Positions 27,247-35,234 of a stretch of DNA of 64,000 nt are shown in pieces. Every line of letters starts with the position of its first letter. Within the stretch, counting starts at the first letter, position 1. This stretch comes from Duganella guangzhouensis (GTDB lineage: Bacteria > Pseudomonadota > Gammaproteobacteria > Burkholderiales > Burkholderiaceae_D), in NCBI RefSeq assembly GCF_009674535.1, contig NZ_WKJK01000010.1, positions 1 to 64,000 on the forward strand. The letters run 5' to 3'. The notes beneath the pieces were generated by a model. That model was not told where the DNA came from. It searched no databases and saw only the letters and a list, made by a program, of their open reading frames with translations. The translations under genes and the position numbers were made by a program.

Positions 27247-27954
27247 TTACAGAACTTCTTTGACGTCGCTCATCGCGAACTGGCCGAGCGAGGTATTCAA
27301 TTTGACGCCGCTGGTGCCGGTCGACACGCTGGCCACCGCCGCCAGCTGCAGTGGCGTGGCGTCGGTCAGCGTGCTGCCGCCGCTGGTGGCGGTGACGCTG
27401 AAGGTATAGCTGCCGGCGGCGGCGGTGGTATTCGAATCGGTGGTGCCGTCCCACGAGATCGGATAGGTGCCGGCATCCACATTGCTCATCGACATGGTGC
27501 GCACCGTCTTGCCGGTGCTGTCGGCAATCGTGATGGTCACGTTTTCCGCCGCCGACGCCAGATCGATGCCGAACACGCTGGAGTTGGTGGTGGTACCGTC
27601 GGTGGCGGTCGAGCTGCTCAATTCGATGCCCTTGCCGTCCACCAGAATGCCCTTGCCAATCATGCTGATCGCGGTGGTGGTTTGGGTGTTGGTGCTGAGG
27701 TCGGTCTGCAGCGAAGTCAGCGTGGTATTCAGCTTGTTGATGCCGGTCACGGTGGACAACTGCGCCAGCTGGCTGGTCATTTCCGCGTTGTCCATCGGGT
27801 TTAACGGATCCTGGTTCTGCAGCTGAGTCACCAGCAATTTCATGAATTTGTCCTGGTCCGCCGTCGTGCTGTCGGTGGAGGTGGTGCTGGTGGACGTGGT
27901 GCTGGTGGTGCTGTTGAGCGTTGCCGTGTCAACAATGCCGCTAATGGTGGTCAT
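27247..27954 (-). CDS. flgD: Hook-cap/scaffold protein FlgD
   Basis: FlgD caps the growing hook and is lost when the hook is finished. The 235-residue product shows a Thr/Ser-rich N-terminal tail, the conserved DQDKFMKLLVTQLQNQDPLN and MDNAEMTSQLAQLSTVTGI, and a C-terminal FlgD Ig-like/TUDOR region with ENVTITIADSTGKTVRTMSM and WDGTTDSNTTAAAGSYTFSV. The N-terminal run of Ser-Thr dipeptides is a small low-complexity stretch. Confidence 0.96.
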   Translation of the reverse strand: MTTISGIVDTATLNSTTSTTSTSTTSTDSTTADQDKFMKLLVTQLQNQDPLNPMDNAEMTSQLAQLSTVTGINKLNTTLTSLQTDLSTNTQTTTAISMIGKGILVDGKGIELSSSTATDGTTTNSSVFGIDLASAAENVTITIADSTGKTVRTMSMSNVDAGTYPISWDGTTDSNTTAAAGSYTFSVTATSGGSTLTDATPLQLAAVASVSTGTSGVKLNTSLGQFAMSDVKEVL

Positions 27955-27970
27955 GCTAGCCTCTTCTTAT

Positions 27971-28381
27971 TTACGTTTGACCGATGGTCAGGGTTTTCAA
28001 CAACAGCGTTTTCGCTGAGTTCATGGTTTCTACATTATTCTGGTAGGAGCGCGAGGCCGACAGCATATTGACCATCTCGTCCACCACGTTGACGTTGGGC
28101 ATGGTCACATAGCCACTGTCGTCGGCCGCCGGGTTCTTCGGGTCATACATCAGCTTCATCGGCGACTGGTCTTCCACCACCTGCTTGACCCGTACCCCGG
28201 TGGCGGTGCCGCCGTCGGTCGGGGTGGTGGCTTCGAACACCACCTGGCGCGCGCGGTAGGCTTCGCCGCTGGCGCTGGTGCTGGAATCGGCATTGGCCAG
28301 ATTCGAGGCCACCACGTTCAGCCGCTGCGACTGCGCGCTCATGGCCGAACCGGAAACATTAAAAATATTAAACAGCGACAT
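27971..28381 (-). CDS. flgC: Proximal rod protein FlgC
   Basis: FlgC (136 residues) is a proximal rod protein. The rod signature near the start is LNVVASNLANADSSTSASGE; the C terminus is NVNVVDEMVNMLSASRSYQN, then TMNSAKTLLLKTL. It begins 2 bases after the flgB stop, in the same operon. Confidence 0.97.
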   Translation of the reverse strand: MSLFNIFNVSGSAMSAQSQRLNVVASNLANADSSTSASGEAYRARQVVFEATTPTDGGTATGVRVKQVVEDQSPMKLMYDPKNPAADDSGYVTMPNVNVVDEMVNMLSASRSYQNNVETMNSAKTLLLKTLTIGQT

Positions 28382-28383
28382 GA

Positions 28384-28812
28384 TCAGCTCCCTGACTGAA
28401 TGGCTGCCAGCATCGACTTGATCTGGGCGTTGATCGAGGTGATCCCGGCCTCGTAGCGAATGGCGTTATCGGCAAACTGGCTTTGCTCGACATTCATGTC
28501 CACCGTATTGCCGTCCACCGCGCCCTGCAGCACCCCGCGATACAACAGCGGCGTGCCGTCGGCCAGCGTACCGGCGTCTTGCTGAGGGTTGGGGTAATGC
28601 TTGCTGGCGGTGGTGTTCAGCGTCTGCTGGGCGTTCGGGCTGGCATTGGCGATCGCCGTTTGCAACGCGCTACTGAAGTCGATGTCGCGCGCCTTGTAAT
28701 TCGGGGTATCCGCGTTGGCAATATTGGAGGCGAGCACGGTCTGGCGCGCCGAACGCAGACTTAACGCGGTTTCGTTGAACCGCAAGTAATCGTCTAACTT
28801 GCTGCCGAGCAT
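28384..28812 (-). CDS. flgB: Proximal rod protein FlgB
   Basis: FlgB (142 residues) is the most proximal rod protein and the first gene of the leftward flg operon. It has VLASNIANADTPNYKARDID and the C-terminal EQSQFADNAIRYEAGITSIN. An AGGGGAG ribosome site sits 7 bases before the ATG. The 154-base gap to divergent flgA must hold both promoters; on the minus strand TTGTCA and TATCAT are 15 bases apart, a weak sigma-70-like candidate. Confidence 0.96.
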   Translation of the reverse strand: MLGSKLDDYLRFNETALSLRSARQTVLASNIANADTPNYKARDIDFSSALQTAIANASPNAQQTLNTTASKHYPNPQQDAGTLADGTPLLYRGVLQGAVDGNTVDMNVEQSQFADNAIRYEAGITSINAQIKSMLAAIQSGS

Positions 28813-28911
28813 GATTCGCTCCCCTTACACATGGATGACAGGATCGATGATACGGAGTTGCCCGTCCTGACAATCGGACGATAAGCACCCCATTTCCGGT
28901 CTTATTCCGCG

Positions 28912-28939
28912 CTTCAAGTTCAGCCCGCCAGACTATGAT
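28912..28939 (+). promoter_or_regulatory. Candidate sigma-70-type promoter of flgA
   Basis: TATGAT at 28934-28939 is a good -10 element; the -35 (CTTCAA, 16 bases upstream) is poor, as expected if an activator is needed. The ATG of flgA follows 27 bases later. Confidence 0.4.
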
Positions 28940-28966
28940 GGCAGTATTGAACCGGAATCTATCACC

Positions 28967-29671
28967 ATGAAACCACGACTGCTATGGACTGCGCTGTTCA
29001 CTGGCGCACTAAGCGCCGCGCTGAGCACCGGCGCCGCCGCCCAGGGGCGCCAGGATCTGGGCGTGCTGAAAAGCACGGTAGAACAATTCCTCAAGGTGCA
29101 GGCCGCCGGCCTGCCGGGCGAGGTGACGGTGAACGTGGGCGCCATCGACAACCGCATGGCGCTGGCGCCCTGCCCTGATCCGCAAGCATTCATGATGCCC
29201 GGCGCGCGCGCCTGGGGCAAAACCACGGTCGGCGTGCGCTGCGCGGCGCCATCGGCCTGGACCATCTATATACAAGCCAACGTGACCGTGGTGGGCGACT
29301 ACCTGGCCGCCGCCGCGCCGCTGGTACAGGGCCAGCCGATCGACGCCAACCAGCTGACCACCCTCAAGGGCGATCTGACAATGTTGCCACCAGGCATAGC
29401 CACCGACGCCAGCCAGGTGATCGGCCGCAGCCCGACCGTGTCGCTGCCGCCGGGCACGCCGCTGCGGCTGGACACGCTGAAAACCAAGCCGGTGGTACAG
29501 TCCGGACAACTGGTGCGCATCATTTCCAGCGGCAATGGTTTCAGCGTATCGGGCGAAGGCCGCGCCATGAGCACGGCCGGCGATGGCCAGGTGGTGCAGG
29601 TCAAGGCAGGCAATGGACAACAAATAACCGGCATCGCCAAGAGTGGCGGTCTGGTGGAGGTGGCATTTTGA
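28967..29671 (+). CDS. flgA: Flagellar P-ring assembly chaperone FlgA
   Basis: FlgA is a periplasmic chaperone for P-ring (FlgI) assembly. The 234-residue precursor has a signal peptide (LLWTALFTGALSAALSTGAA, ending AAAQG), a SAF-type domain and the conserved KPVVQSGQLVRIISSGNGFS and QQITGIAKSGGLVEVAF C terminus. It is divergent from flgB and is followed by flgM, which has its own sigma-28 promoter. Confidence 0.95.
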   Translation: MKPRLLWTALFTGALSAALSTGAAAQGRQDLGVLKSTVEQFLKVQAAGLPGEVTVNVGAIDNRMALAPCPDPQAFMMPGARAWGKTTVGVRCAAPSAWTIYIQANVTVVGDYLAAAAPLVQGQPIDANQLTTLKGDLTMLPPGIATDASQVIGRSPTVSLPPGTPLRLDTLKTKPVVQSGQLVRIISSGNGFSVSGEGRAMSTAGDGQVVQVKAGNGQQITGIAKSGGLVEVAF

Positions 29672-29695
29672 GCAACATCCGCTTACATCCCCGGC

Positions 29696-29722
29696 TAAAG
29701 TTTACGGCCGGGGCGCCGTTAC
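29696..29722 (+). promoter_or_regulatory. Sigma-28 (FliA) promoter for flgMN
   Basis: TAAAGTTT is followed after exactly 11 bases by GCCGTTAC; the first block matches consensus in full and the second at six of eight positions. The expected start is about 29730, about 40 bases before the flgM start codon. This gives the usual autoregulation in which FliA raises the level of its own inhibitor. Confidence 0.8.
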
Positions 29723-29769
29723 CGACTCAGATCCCGGAGTTTAGGACTCCAACCTGAGAAGGAAATGCT

Positions 29770-30120
29770 GTGAAAATCAACGACACAACCAAGAGCACGA
29801 CGGGCTTGCCGTCGACGCCCGCTGCGACGTCCGGCGCCAGCCGTGGCACCGACAAGACTGCGCAGACGGGTTCGGCCAATGTGGCCTCCAGCACTGTTGC
29901 CTCGACCACGGCTACCGCCACCGACAGCGTGACGCTGTCGTCGCAGGGCCAGGCCATGGCCGCCAGTTCCGCCAGCAGCGCCAACGCGGTGTTCGACACC
30001 AAGAAAGTCGAACGCATCAAATTGGCGATTGCCGATGGCCAGTTCCAGGTCAATTCGGACAAGGTAGCGGATGGTTTGCTGGACACGGTCAAGGATCTGC
30101 TGCACTCACGCCAACGATAG
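29770..30120 (+). CDS. flgM: Anti-sigma-28 factor FlgM
   Basis: FlgM binds and holds FliA until the hook is finished and FlgM is exported. The product (116 residues, GTG start, AAGGAA ribosome site) begins MKINDTTKS, has a long Ser/Thr/Ala-rich disordered middle and the conserved C-terminal binding region KKVERIKLAIADGQFQVNSD, then KVADGLLDTVKDLL. Its disordered part is longer than in enteric FlgM (about 97 residues). Confidence 0.93.
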   Translation: MKINDTTKSTTGLPSTPAATSGASRGTDKTAQTGSANVASSTVASTTATATDSVTLSSQGQAMAASSASSANAVFDTKKVERIKLAIADGQFQVNSDKVADGLLDTVKDLLHSRQR

Positions 30121-30128
30121 GATAAATC

Positions 30129-30605
30129 ATGACCACCGTTACCCCGCTGAATAGCCTGCGCGAAGAAGAGCACATCATGTCCACGCTGCTGGACCTGTTG
30201 CGTCAGGAACAGCGGCTGCTGGTGACGGCGGAAATCGAATCGCTGCCGGCGCTGACCTCGCGCAAGACGGCGCTGGTGACGCAGATGACCTTGTTGTCGG
30301 CGCAACGCCACCGTTCGCTCGGCAAATGCGGTTTTCCGGCCGAGGAAGCCGGCATGGATGCCTGGATCGCGGCCAGCGGCGACGCGCGCGACGAATCGGC
30401 CAGTCTGTGGCAGGCGCTGCTGCAACACACGCGTGAGGCCAAGGAGCTGAACCGCGTCAACGGCATGCTGATCAACAAACAAATGGCGCATACCCAGGAT
30501 GCGCTGCAGGCCATGCGCCCACAGGGTGCGGCCAGCACCAACTTCTACGGCCCCAGCGGCATCTCCACTTCCCTGCCGCGCAGCCGCGGCTTTATCGCCG
30601 GTTAA
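30129..30605 (+). CDS. flgN: Flagellar export chaperone FlgN
   Basis: FlgN is the cytoplasmic chaperone for FlgK and FlgL. The 158-residue product is largely helical (REEEHIMSTLLDLLRQEQRL, then LVTAEIESLPALTSRKTALV) with the late NRVNGMLINKQMAHTQDALQ helix expected for the family. It follows flgM by 8 bases and converges with motD, 15 bases away, without an obvious terminator. Confidence 0.9.
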   Translation: MTTVTPLNSLREEEHIMSTLLDLLRQEQRLLVTAEIESLPALTSRKTALVTQMTLLSAQRHRSLGKCGFPAEEAGMDAWIAASGDARDESASLWQALLQHTREAKELNRVNGMLINKQMAHTQDALQAMRPQGAASTNFYGPSGISTSLPRSRGFIAG

Positions 30606-30620
30606 TTTTCCCGCTGGTCG

Positions 30621-31403
30621 TTATGGCCCGGCCGGTGCCACCGGCTGGTTAGGCAGTTCCGTGCTTGGATCGGGGATGGCCGACAGAATCGTGACCGCGA
30701 CCCGGCGATTGCGGGCGCGGCCCTCGGCGGTGTTGTTGGCGGCCACCGGCACGTTGTCGCTGAGGCCGACCGCGGTCAACCGTCCCGGCGTGACGCCGGC
30801 GTCAATAAACAGCCGCACCACCGCGCTGGCGCGCACCGACGACAATTCCCAGTTGGACGGGAAGCGATTGTTGGCGATCGGCTGATTATCGGTATGGCCT
30901 TCGACTTGCACGCTGTGGCTGTCTTCCTTCAGCAGCGTGCCGACCGCGCGCAGCGCATCGGCCGAGGCCGGCGTCAGCGTGGCCTCGCCCGGATCGAACA
31001 GCACCGAGGCATTGATTTCGACACTGACGCCACGGCTGTTCTGCGTCACCCGCACCTTGCCTTCCTTGACCAGCGGCGCCAGCGTGGACAGCAGATCCTG
31101 GGCCAGCTTGGTCATCTGCGTCTTTTCATGGCGCAGCATCTCGTTGCGGCGCTTCAGCGCCGGATTCGGTATCGGCAGATTGGGCACTTCGGTGTTGACC
31201 GGCGGCGCCGCGCCCTTGCCGCCGAAGGCATCGCCCAGCGCGTCGGAAAAGACACGGTACTTGCCGAGGTTGACCGCCGAAATCGCATACATCACGACAA
31301 AGAAGGCGAACAGCAGCGTGATGAAGTCCGAATACGAAATCAGCCAGCGTTCGTGGTTTTCCGGTTCGTCGTCGAACTTCCTGCGCGCGCGCCGGTTCTG
31401 CAT
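30621..31403 (-). CDS. motD: Flagellar stator protein MotD (MotB family)
   Basis: The peptidoglycan-anchored stator subunit of a second, Pseudomonas-type MotCD stator. The 260-residue product has one membrane helix with the proton-binding Asp (SYSDFITLLFAFFVVMYAIS, Asp 26), a periplasmic plug/linker and an OmpA-like domain (VEGHTDNQPI, then SNWELSSVRASAVVRLFID and GRARNRRVAVTIL). It lies 1 base after motC. The name MotD rather than MotB rests on its coupling to fliA. Confidence 0.9.
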   Translation of the reverse strand: MQNRRARRKFDDEPENHERWLISYSDFITLLFAFFVVMYAISAVNLGKYRVFSDALGDAFGGKGAAPPVNTEVPNLPIPNPALKRRNEMLRHEKTQMTKLAQDLLSTLAPLVKEGKVRVTQNSRGVSVEINASVLFDPGEATLTPASADALRAVGTLLKEDSHSVQVEGHTDNQPIANNRFPSNWELSSVRASAVVRLFIDAGVTPGRLTAVGLSDNVPVAANNTAEGRARNRRVAVTILSAIPDPSTELPNQPVAPAGP

Positions 31404-31404
31404 G

Positions 31405-32151
31405 TCAGTGCTCCCGCATCAGGGTGGCGATGCGCTCGTCGATGACGCGGGTGTGGTCGCCGGTGGCGATGTCGTAAAACACCGCCGCCGCGATCTCTTG
31501 CTGGTGCACGGCCTGGGTGACGATGGCCTTCAGCTTGTTGGCGATCGGATAGAAGAACAGATTGGCCAGGCCAACCCCGTAAATGGTCGACACGAAGGCC
31601 ACCGCGATGCCGGAACCGAGCTTGCTCGGATCGGTCAGGTTTTCCATCACGTGGATCAGGCCCAGCACCGCGCCCAGGATGCCGATGGTGGGCGAATAGC
31701 CGGCCGCCGATTCCCAGATCCGCACCGCCTGCCGCTCTTCGGTCTCGTAAGCGGTGATTTCGGTGTCCAGCAGCTGGCGCAGCTTGTCCGGCGCGATGCC
31801 GTCGACGATCAGGCGCAAGCCCTTGGTGTTGAACTTGTCCTTGGAAGCCAGCATGTAGCGTTCCAGCGACAGCAGGCCGTCGCGCCGCGCCGCCAGATTC
31901 CAGGCGTTGATGTCGCGCGCCAGCGCGGCGCGGGTGTCGGGCGGCGGCGCGAACACCAGCCGCAGCATGCGCAGGCCGCGCCACAGCGTCTTCGGCCGGG
32001 TCTGCAGCAGCACGGCGCCAAAGGTGCCGACCACCACGATCGCGAACGCCGCTGGTTGCAGCAAGGAAGCGAGCTTGCCGCCCTCCAGGCTCTGACCGAT
32101 GACAATGCCGGCCAGCGCCACCAGCACGCCGACTACGCTGGCCCAGTCCAA
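31405..32151 (-). CDS. motC: Flagellar stator protein MotC (MotA family)
   Basis: The inner-membrane ion-channel subunit paired with MotD. The 248-residue product has four membrane helices (ASVVGVLVALAGIVIGQSLE; FAIVVVGTFGAVLLQ; SPTIGILGAVLGLIHVMENL; VAFVSTIYGVGLANLFFYPI) and a cytoplasmic loop with the usual charged residues. The start is a TTG inside the last codons of fliA (19-base overlap) with GGGAG 6 bases before it, so it is translationally coupled to fliA. Confidence 0.92.
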   Translation of the reverse strand: MDWASVVGVLVALAGIVIGQSLEGGKLASLLQPAAFAIVVVGTFGAVLLQTRPKTLWRGLRMLRLVFAPPPDTRAALARDINAWNLAARRDGLLSLERYMLASKDKFNTKGLRLIVDGIAPDKLRQLLDTEITAYETEERQAVRIWESAAGYSPTIGILGAVLGLIHVMENLTDPSKLGSGIAVAFVSTIYGVGLANLFFYPIANKLKAIVTQAVHQQEIAAAVFYDIATGDHTRVIDERIATLMREH

Positions 32152-32864
32152 GACCGCTCCCGGAGTGAGGCACGCAGCCGCGCCACCGCTTGCGTGTGCA
32201 GCTGCGACACGCGCGATTCGGATACGCCCATCACGGCGCCGATTTCTTTCAAGTTGAGCTCCTCTTCATAATACAGGCCCATCAGCATTTTCTCCCGCTC
32301 CGGCAGCGCATCGATGGCATCGATCACGGCCTGGCGGAAGTCGCCGTCCAGCAGCGAGCGCAGCGGATCGGCGTCATCGTCCGAGGCATAGCGGTCGAGG
32401 AAGCTGTCGTTGCCGTCATCGTCGTGAAAGTCCTCGTAATAGACCAGTTGGTGGCCGCCACTGTCGCCCAGCATTTCCTGGTAGTCGGTCAGCGACAGCT
32501 TGAGCGACTTGGCCACTTCCGATTCACTCGGCGGCCGGCCCAGCCGCTGCTGCAGCGTCGACATGGCCGCCTCGACCTTGCGCATATTTTGCCGTAGCGA
32601 GCGCGGCAGCCAGTCGCTGTTGCGCAACTCGTCCAGCATGGCGCCACGGATGCGCAGCACCGCGTAGGTTTCAAATTGGGCGCCGTGGGTTTCTTCGTAC
32701 CGGTTGATGGCGTCCAACAAGCCGATCATTCCGGCTTGCACCAAGTCGTCAACTTCAACGCTGGGTGGCAGTTTTGCCTTCATGTGGTGGGCCAAGCGCT
32801 TCACCAACGGCATGTGCTCCGTCAGCAAGGTGTCTTTGTCCGCTTTCCCTTTTACCGTATACAT
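32133..32864 (-). CDS. fliA: Flagellar sigma factor FliA (sigma-28)
   Basis: FliA directs RNA polymerase to late flagellar promoters such as those seen before flgM and flgK. The 243-residue product has region 2 (EVDDLVQAGMIGLLDAINRY, FETYAVLRIRGAMLDELR), region 3 (MRKVEAAMSTLQQRLGRPPS) and region 4 (LPEREKMLMGLYYEEELNLK, then IGAVMGVSESRVSQLHTQAV). It lies 19 bases after flhG and overlaps motC. Confidence 0.97.
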   Translation of the reverse strand: MYTVKGKADKDTLLTEHMPLVKRLAHHMKAKLPPSVEVDDLVQAGMIGLLDAINRYEETHGAQFETYAVLRIRGAMLDELRNSDWLPRSLRQNMRKVEAAMSTLQQRLGRPPSESEVAKSLKLSLTDYQEMLGDSGGHQLVYYEDFHDDDGNDSFLDRYASDDDADPLRSLLDGDFRQAVIDAIDALPEREKMLMGLYYEEELNLKEIGAVMGVSESRVSQLHTQAVARLRASLRERSWTGPA

Positions 32865-32883
32865 TCGAATAATTTTTATTTAA

Positions 32884-33684
32884 TTAGGCGCTGAGTCGGC
32901 CACTCCCCCCCAGCGCAAAGCGGCCCGCCAGCTGACGGAACGCGACCGAGGCACCGGCCAACGGAAAAGCATCCACCACCGCGCGCCCCAAGCGCGCGGC
33001 ACGTTGCAGGTATTCATCCGCCGGCACCGATCCCATGGAAACCAGGTTGACGGCAAGATATCTGCTTGCCGCCTGTGCCATATTATCGTAAACCACCTTG
33101 GCTTCGTCTTCTGACGCCCCGGTGACCAGAATTCCGAACGGGCGCCGGCCCAGTTCCTGGTTCAGGCGCTTAATCATACTGTAGGCCGCCTTGATCGAGG
33201 TAGCGCTGTTGGACACTTGCACCACGATTTCGGAACTGGCCATGATCGGCACTGGAAACGCTTCCCCATCAAATTCACCGTCGACCAGCACCATGCCGGT
33301 CTGCTTGGCCAGCACATCGAAGGCTTTGGCCAGGCGCCGCGTTTCGTCCGGGCCGGTGCGGGTCATGCCGCGTGTCATCGACGCCACCGCAAAACCCTGT
33401 GGCACCGGCCGCACCACCTGGTTCAGGCCGCACTCCTGGCGCGCCACATTGAGCAGGCTGTGGCCGATATCCACGCCAAGCCGCGACGCCACGCCGTGGC
33501 TGCTGTCGCAGGCGTCGACGATCAGCACGTCGTTGCCGGCGCGCGCCAGCGAGGCGCCCAGGTTGACCAGCATGGCGCCCTTGTCGTCCTGCGGCGTCGC
33601 CGACAGGAAAGTAACGATGCGGGGCTGCGCCCCGGCCAGCATGCGGCGCAGTCCCTCCGCCTGATCGAAATCGAAGTTAGCCAA
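32884..33684 (-). CDS. flhG: FlhG/FleN-like flagellar number regulator with degenerate P-loop
   Basis: FlhG/FleN proteins are MinD-like ATPases that act with FlhF to set flagellar number. Identity comes from its place between flhF and fliA and from the MinD fold features (MLVNLGASLARAGNDVLIVD; ASEIVVQVSNSATSIKAAYS; LNQELGRRPFGILVTGASED). In the 266-residue product the deviant Walker A motif expected as KGGVGKT is replaced by TPQDDKG: the signature Lys, the glycines and the Thr are lost and only the P-loop Lys remains in place. The Asp after the second strand (VDAC) is kept. It overlaps flhF by 8 bases. Confidence 0.82.
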   Translation of the reverse strand: MANFDFDQAEGLRRMLAGAQPRIVTFLSATPQDDKGAMLVNLGASLARAGNDVLIVDACDSSHGVASRLGVDIGHSLLNVARQECGLNQVVRPVPQGFAVASMTRGMTRTGPDETRRLAKAFDVLAKQTGMVLVDGEFDGEAFPVPIMASSEIVVQVSNSATSIKAAYSMIKRLNQELGRRPFGILVTGASEDEAKVVYDNMAQAASRYLAVNLVSMGSVPADEYLQRAARLGRAVVDAFPLAGASVAFRQLAGRFALGGSGRLSA

Positions 33685-35128
33685 GGTGCACCTCGCGCAG
33701 GCTGTCGGTATTGCCGCCGGCGCCGCTCATCAACAGCGGCAATTCGGCGTCCTGGTACTGGGTGGCGACGACGTCGCGTTTCAGCTTGAAGGCACGGTCG
33801 ATCAGGTAAGCGGGATCGGCCAGGTGCAGGTCTTCCGGCACCCGCTGGCCGTTGGACACGTAGAACAGATTGAGCTTGTGGCGGATCACCACGTCCAGCA
33901 CATTGCCGATCGCGGCCGCCTCGTCCAGCTTGGTCATGATGCAGCCAGCCAGGCCGCTGCCCTGGTAGGCGCGCACCACTTCGCTCAGGGTTTCCTGGGT
34001 CGCGGTGGCGTTCAGGCACAGCAGGCGTTTGACGTTGGCATCGGTGCCTTGCAACATGGAGACCTGCTCGGCCACCATCTGGTCGCGCTGGCTGACGCCA
34101 ACCGTGTCGATCAGCACCGTGTGCTTGTTTTTCAATTCCTTGAGGGCGATGCGCAGATCGGCCTCGTCCTTGACCGAATGCACCATCACACCCAGGATCT
34201 TGCCGTAGATGCGCAGTTGTTCGTGGGCGCCGATGCGGTAGGCGTCGGTGGTGATCAGGGCCAGCTTGTCCGGGCCGTGACGCATCACGCAGCGCGCGGC
34301 CAGCTTGGCGGTGCTGGTGGTCTTGCCGACGCCGGTTGGGCCGACCAGCGCGAACACACCGCCCTGGGCGATCAGCGCGTCTTCATTGGCCATGGTTTGC
34401 AGGTTGCGCGTCAGCACGGTCTTGATCCAGCGCAGGCTGTCGGCGGCGTCGCGGTTGGCCGGCAGTTTTTCAATCAGGTAGCGCGACAGGCTGGCCGAGA
34501 AGCCGGCCGCCAGCATTTCACGCAGCACGGCGGTCTTGTGTGGCGCGCGTGCCTGGGTGGCGCCCCACGACAGTTCGGCCAGTTGGGTTTCCATCATGCC
34601 GCGCATGGCGCGCAGTTCGTGCATCACGCCGCTCATTTCGGCGGCGGCCGATTCCTGGGCGCTGGCGACGGCGGCGCCGACCAGGGCGGCGATCTGGCTG
34701 GCGTCGATGGCCGGTGCGGCTTTCGCTGCCGGCGCGGCCGGGGCGACGACGGTTGCTGCTGCGGCGGCGGTCTTGGTGGCGAACGAGGCGTGCGAGGCGA
34801 CCACGCGGCGCTGCGGCTGCTCCGGCAGGCTGGCCGGCTTGACGGTCACCGGCGGCGACATATGCGGCAATTCATCCTCGAAGCGCGGCTCGACGCGGCC
34901 GGCCGGAACGGCGGTGGTGCCGAGGTCCAGCGACGGTGCCGGTTCGGCCATCGGCGAATGTGGCGCCGGCATCGCCAGCGAGGCGGCATCATCGTTGGCG
35001 AGGGCGAGGATTTCAACCACGCCGTCGGACTGGCGATTGGACAGGATCACGGCGTCGGGGCCGAGCGATTCGCGGACTTTGCGCAGCGCTTCGCGGGAAG
35101 TCGGTGCGGTAAATTTTTTAACGTTCAT
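33677..35128 (-). CDS. flhF: Flagellar placement GTPase FlhF
   Basis: FlhF is an SRP-type GTPase that fixes where flagella form. The 483-residue product starts MNVKKFTAPTSREALRKVRE (the start at 35128 rather than 35161 gives the family N terminus and has a GAGACGG site upstream). An Ala/Pro-rich variable region is followed by the NG domain with G1 (GPTGVGKTTSTAKLA), DAYRIGAHEQLRIYGKILGV, G3 (DTVGVSQRD) and G4 (TKLDEAAAIGNVLD). Confidence 0.96.
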   Translation of the reverse strand: MNVKKFTAPTSREALRKVRESLGPDAVILSNRQSDGVVEILALANDDAASLAMPAPHSPMAEPAPSLDLGTTAVPAGRVEPRFEDELPHMSPPVTVKPASLPEQPQRRVVASHASFATKTAAAAATVVAPAAPAAKAAPAIDASQIAALVGAAVASAQESAAAEMSGVMHELRAMRGMMETQLAELSWGATQARAPHKTAVLREMLAAGFSASLSRYLIEKLPANRDAADSLRWIKTVLTRNLQTMANEDALIAQGGVFALVGPTGVGKTTSTAKLAARCVMRHGPDKLALITTDAYRIGAHEQLRIYGKILGVMVHSVKDEADLRIALKELKNKHTVLIDTVGVSQRDQMVAEQVSMLQGTDANVKRLLCLNATATQETLSEVVRAYQGSGLAGCIMTKLDEAAAIGNVLDVVIRHKLNLFYVSNGQRVPEDLHLADPAYLIDRAFKLKRDVVATQYQDAELPLLMSGAGGNTDSLREVHLG

Positions 35129-35234
35129 GACCGTCTCGTTCAGAAAAGCATAGGAGAGCACTCCAGATGGTTTTCATTATTGACGATGCACTTCGGAAAC
35201 GATCTGATGAACAGGGAGGGAAATCAGCCGCAAT

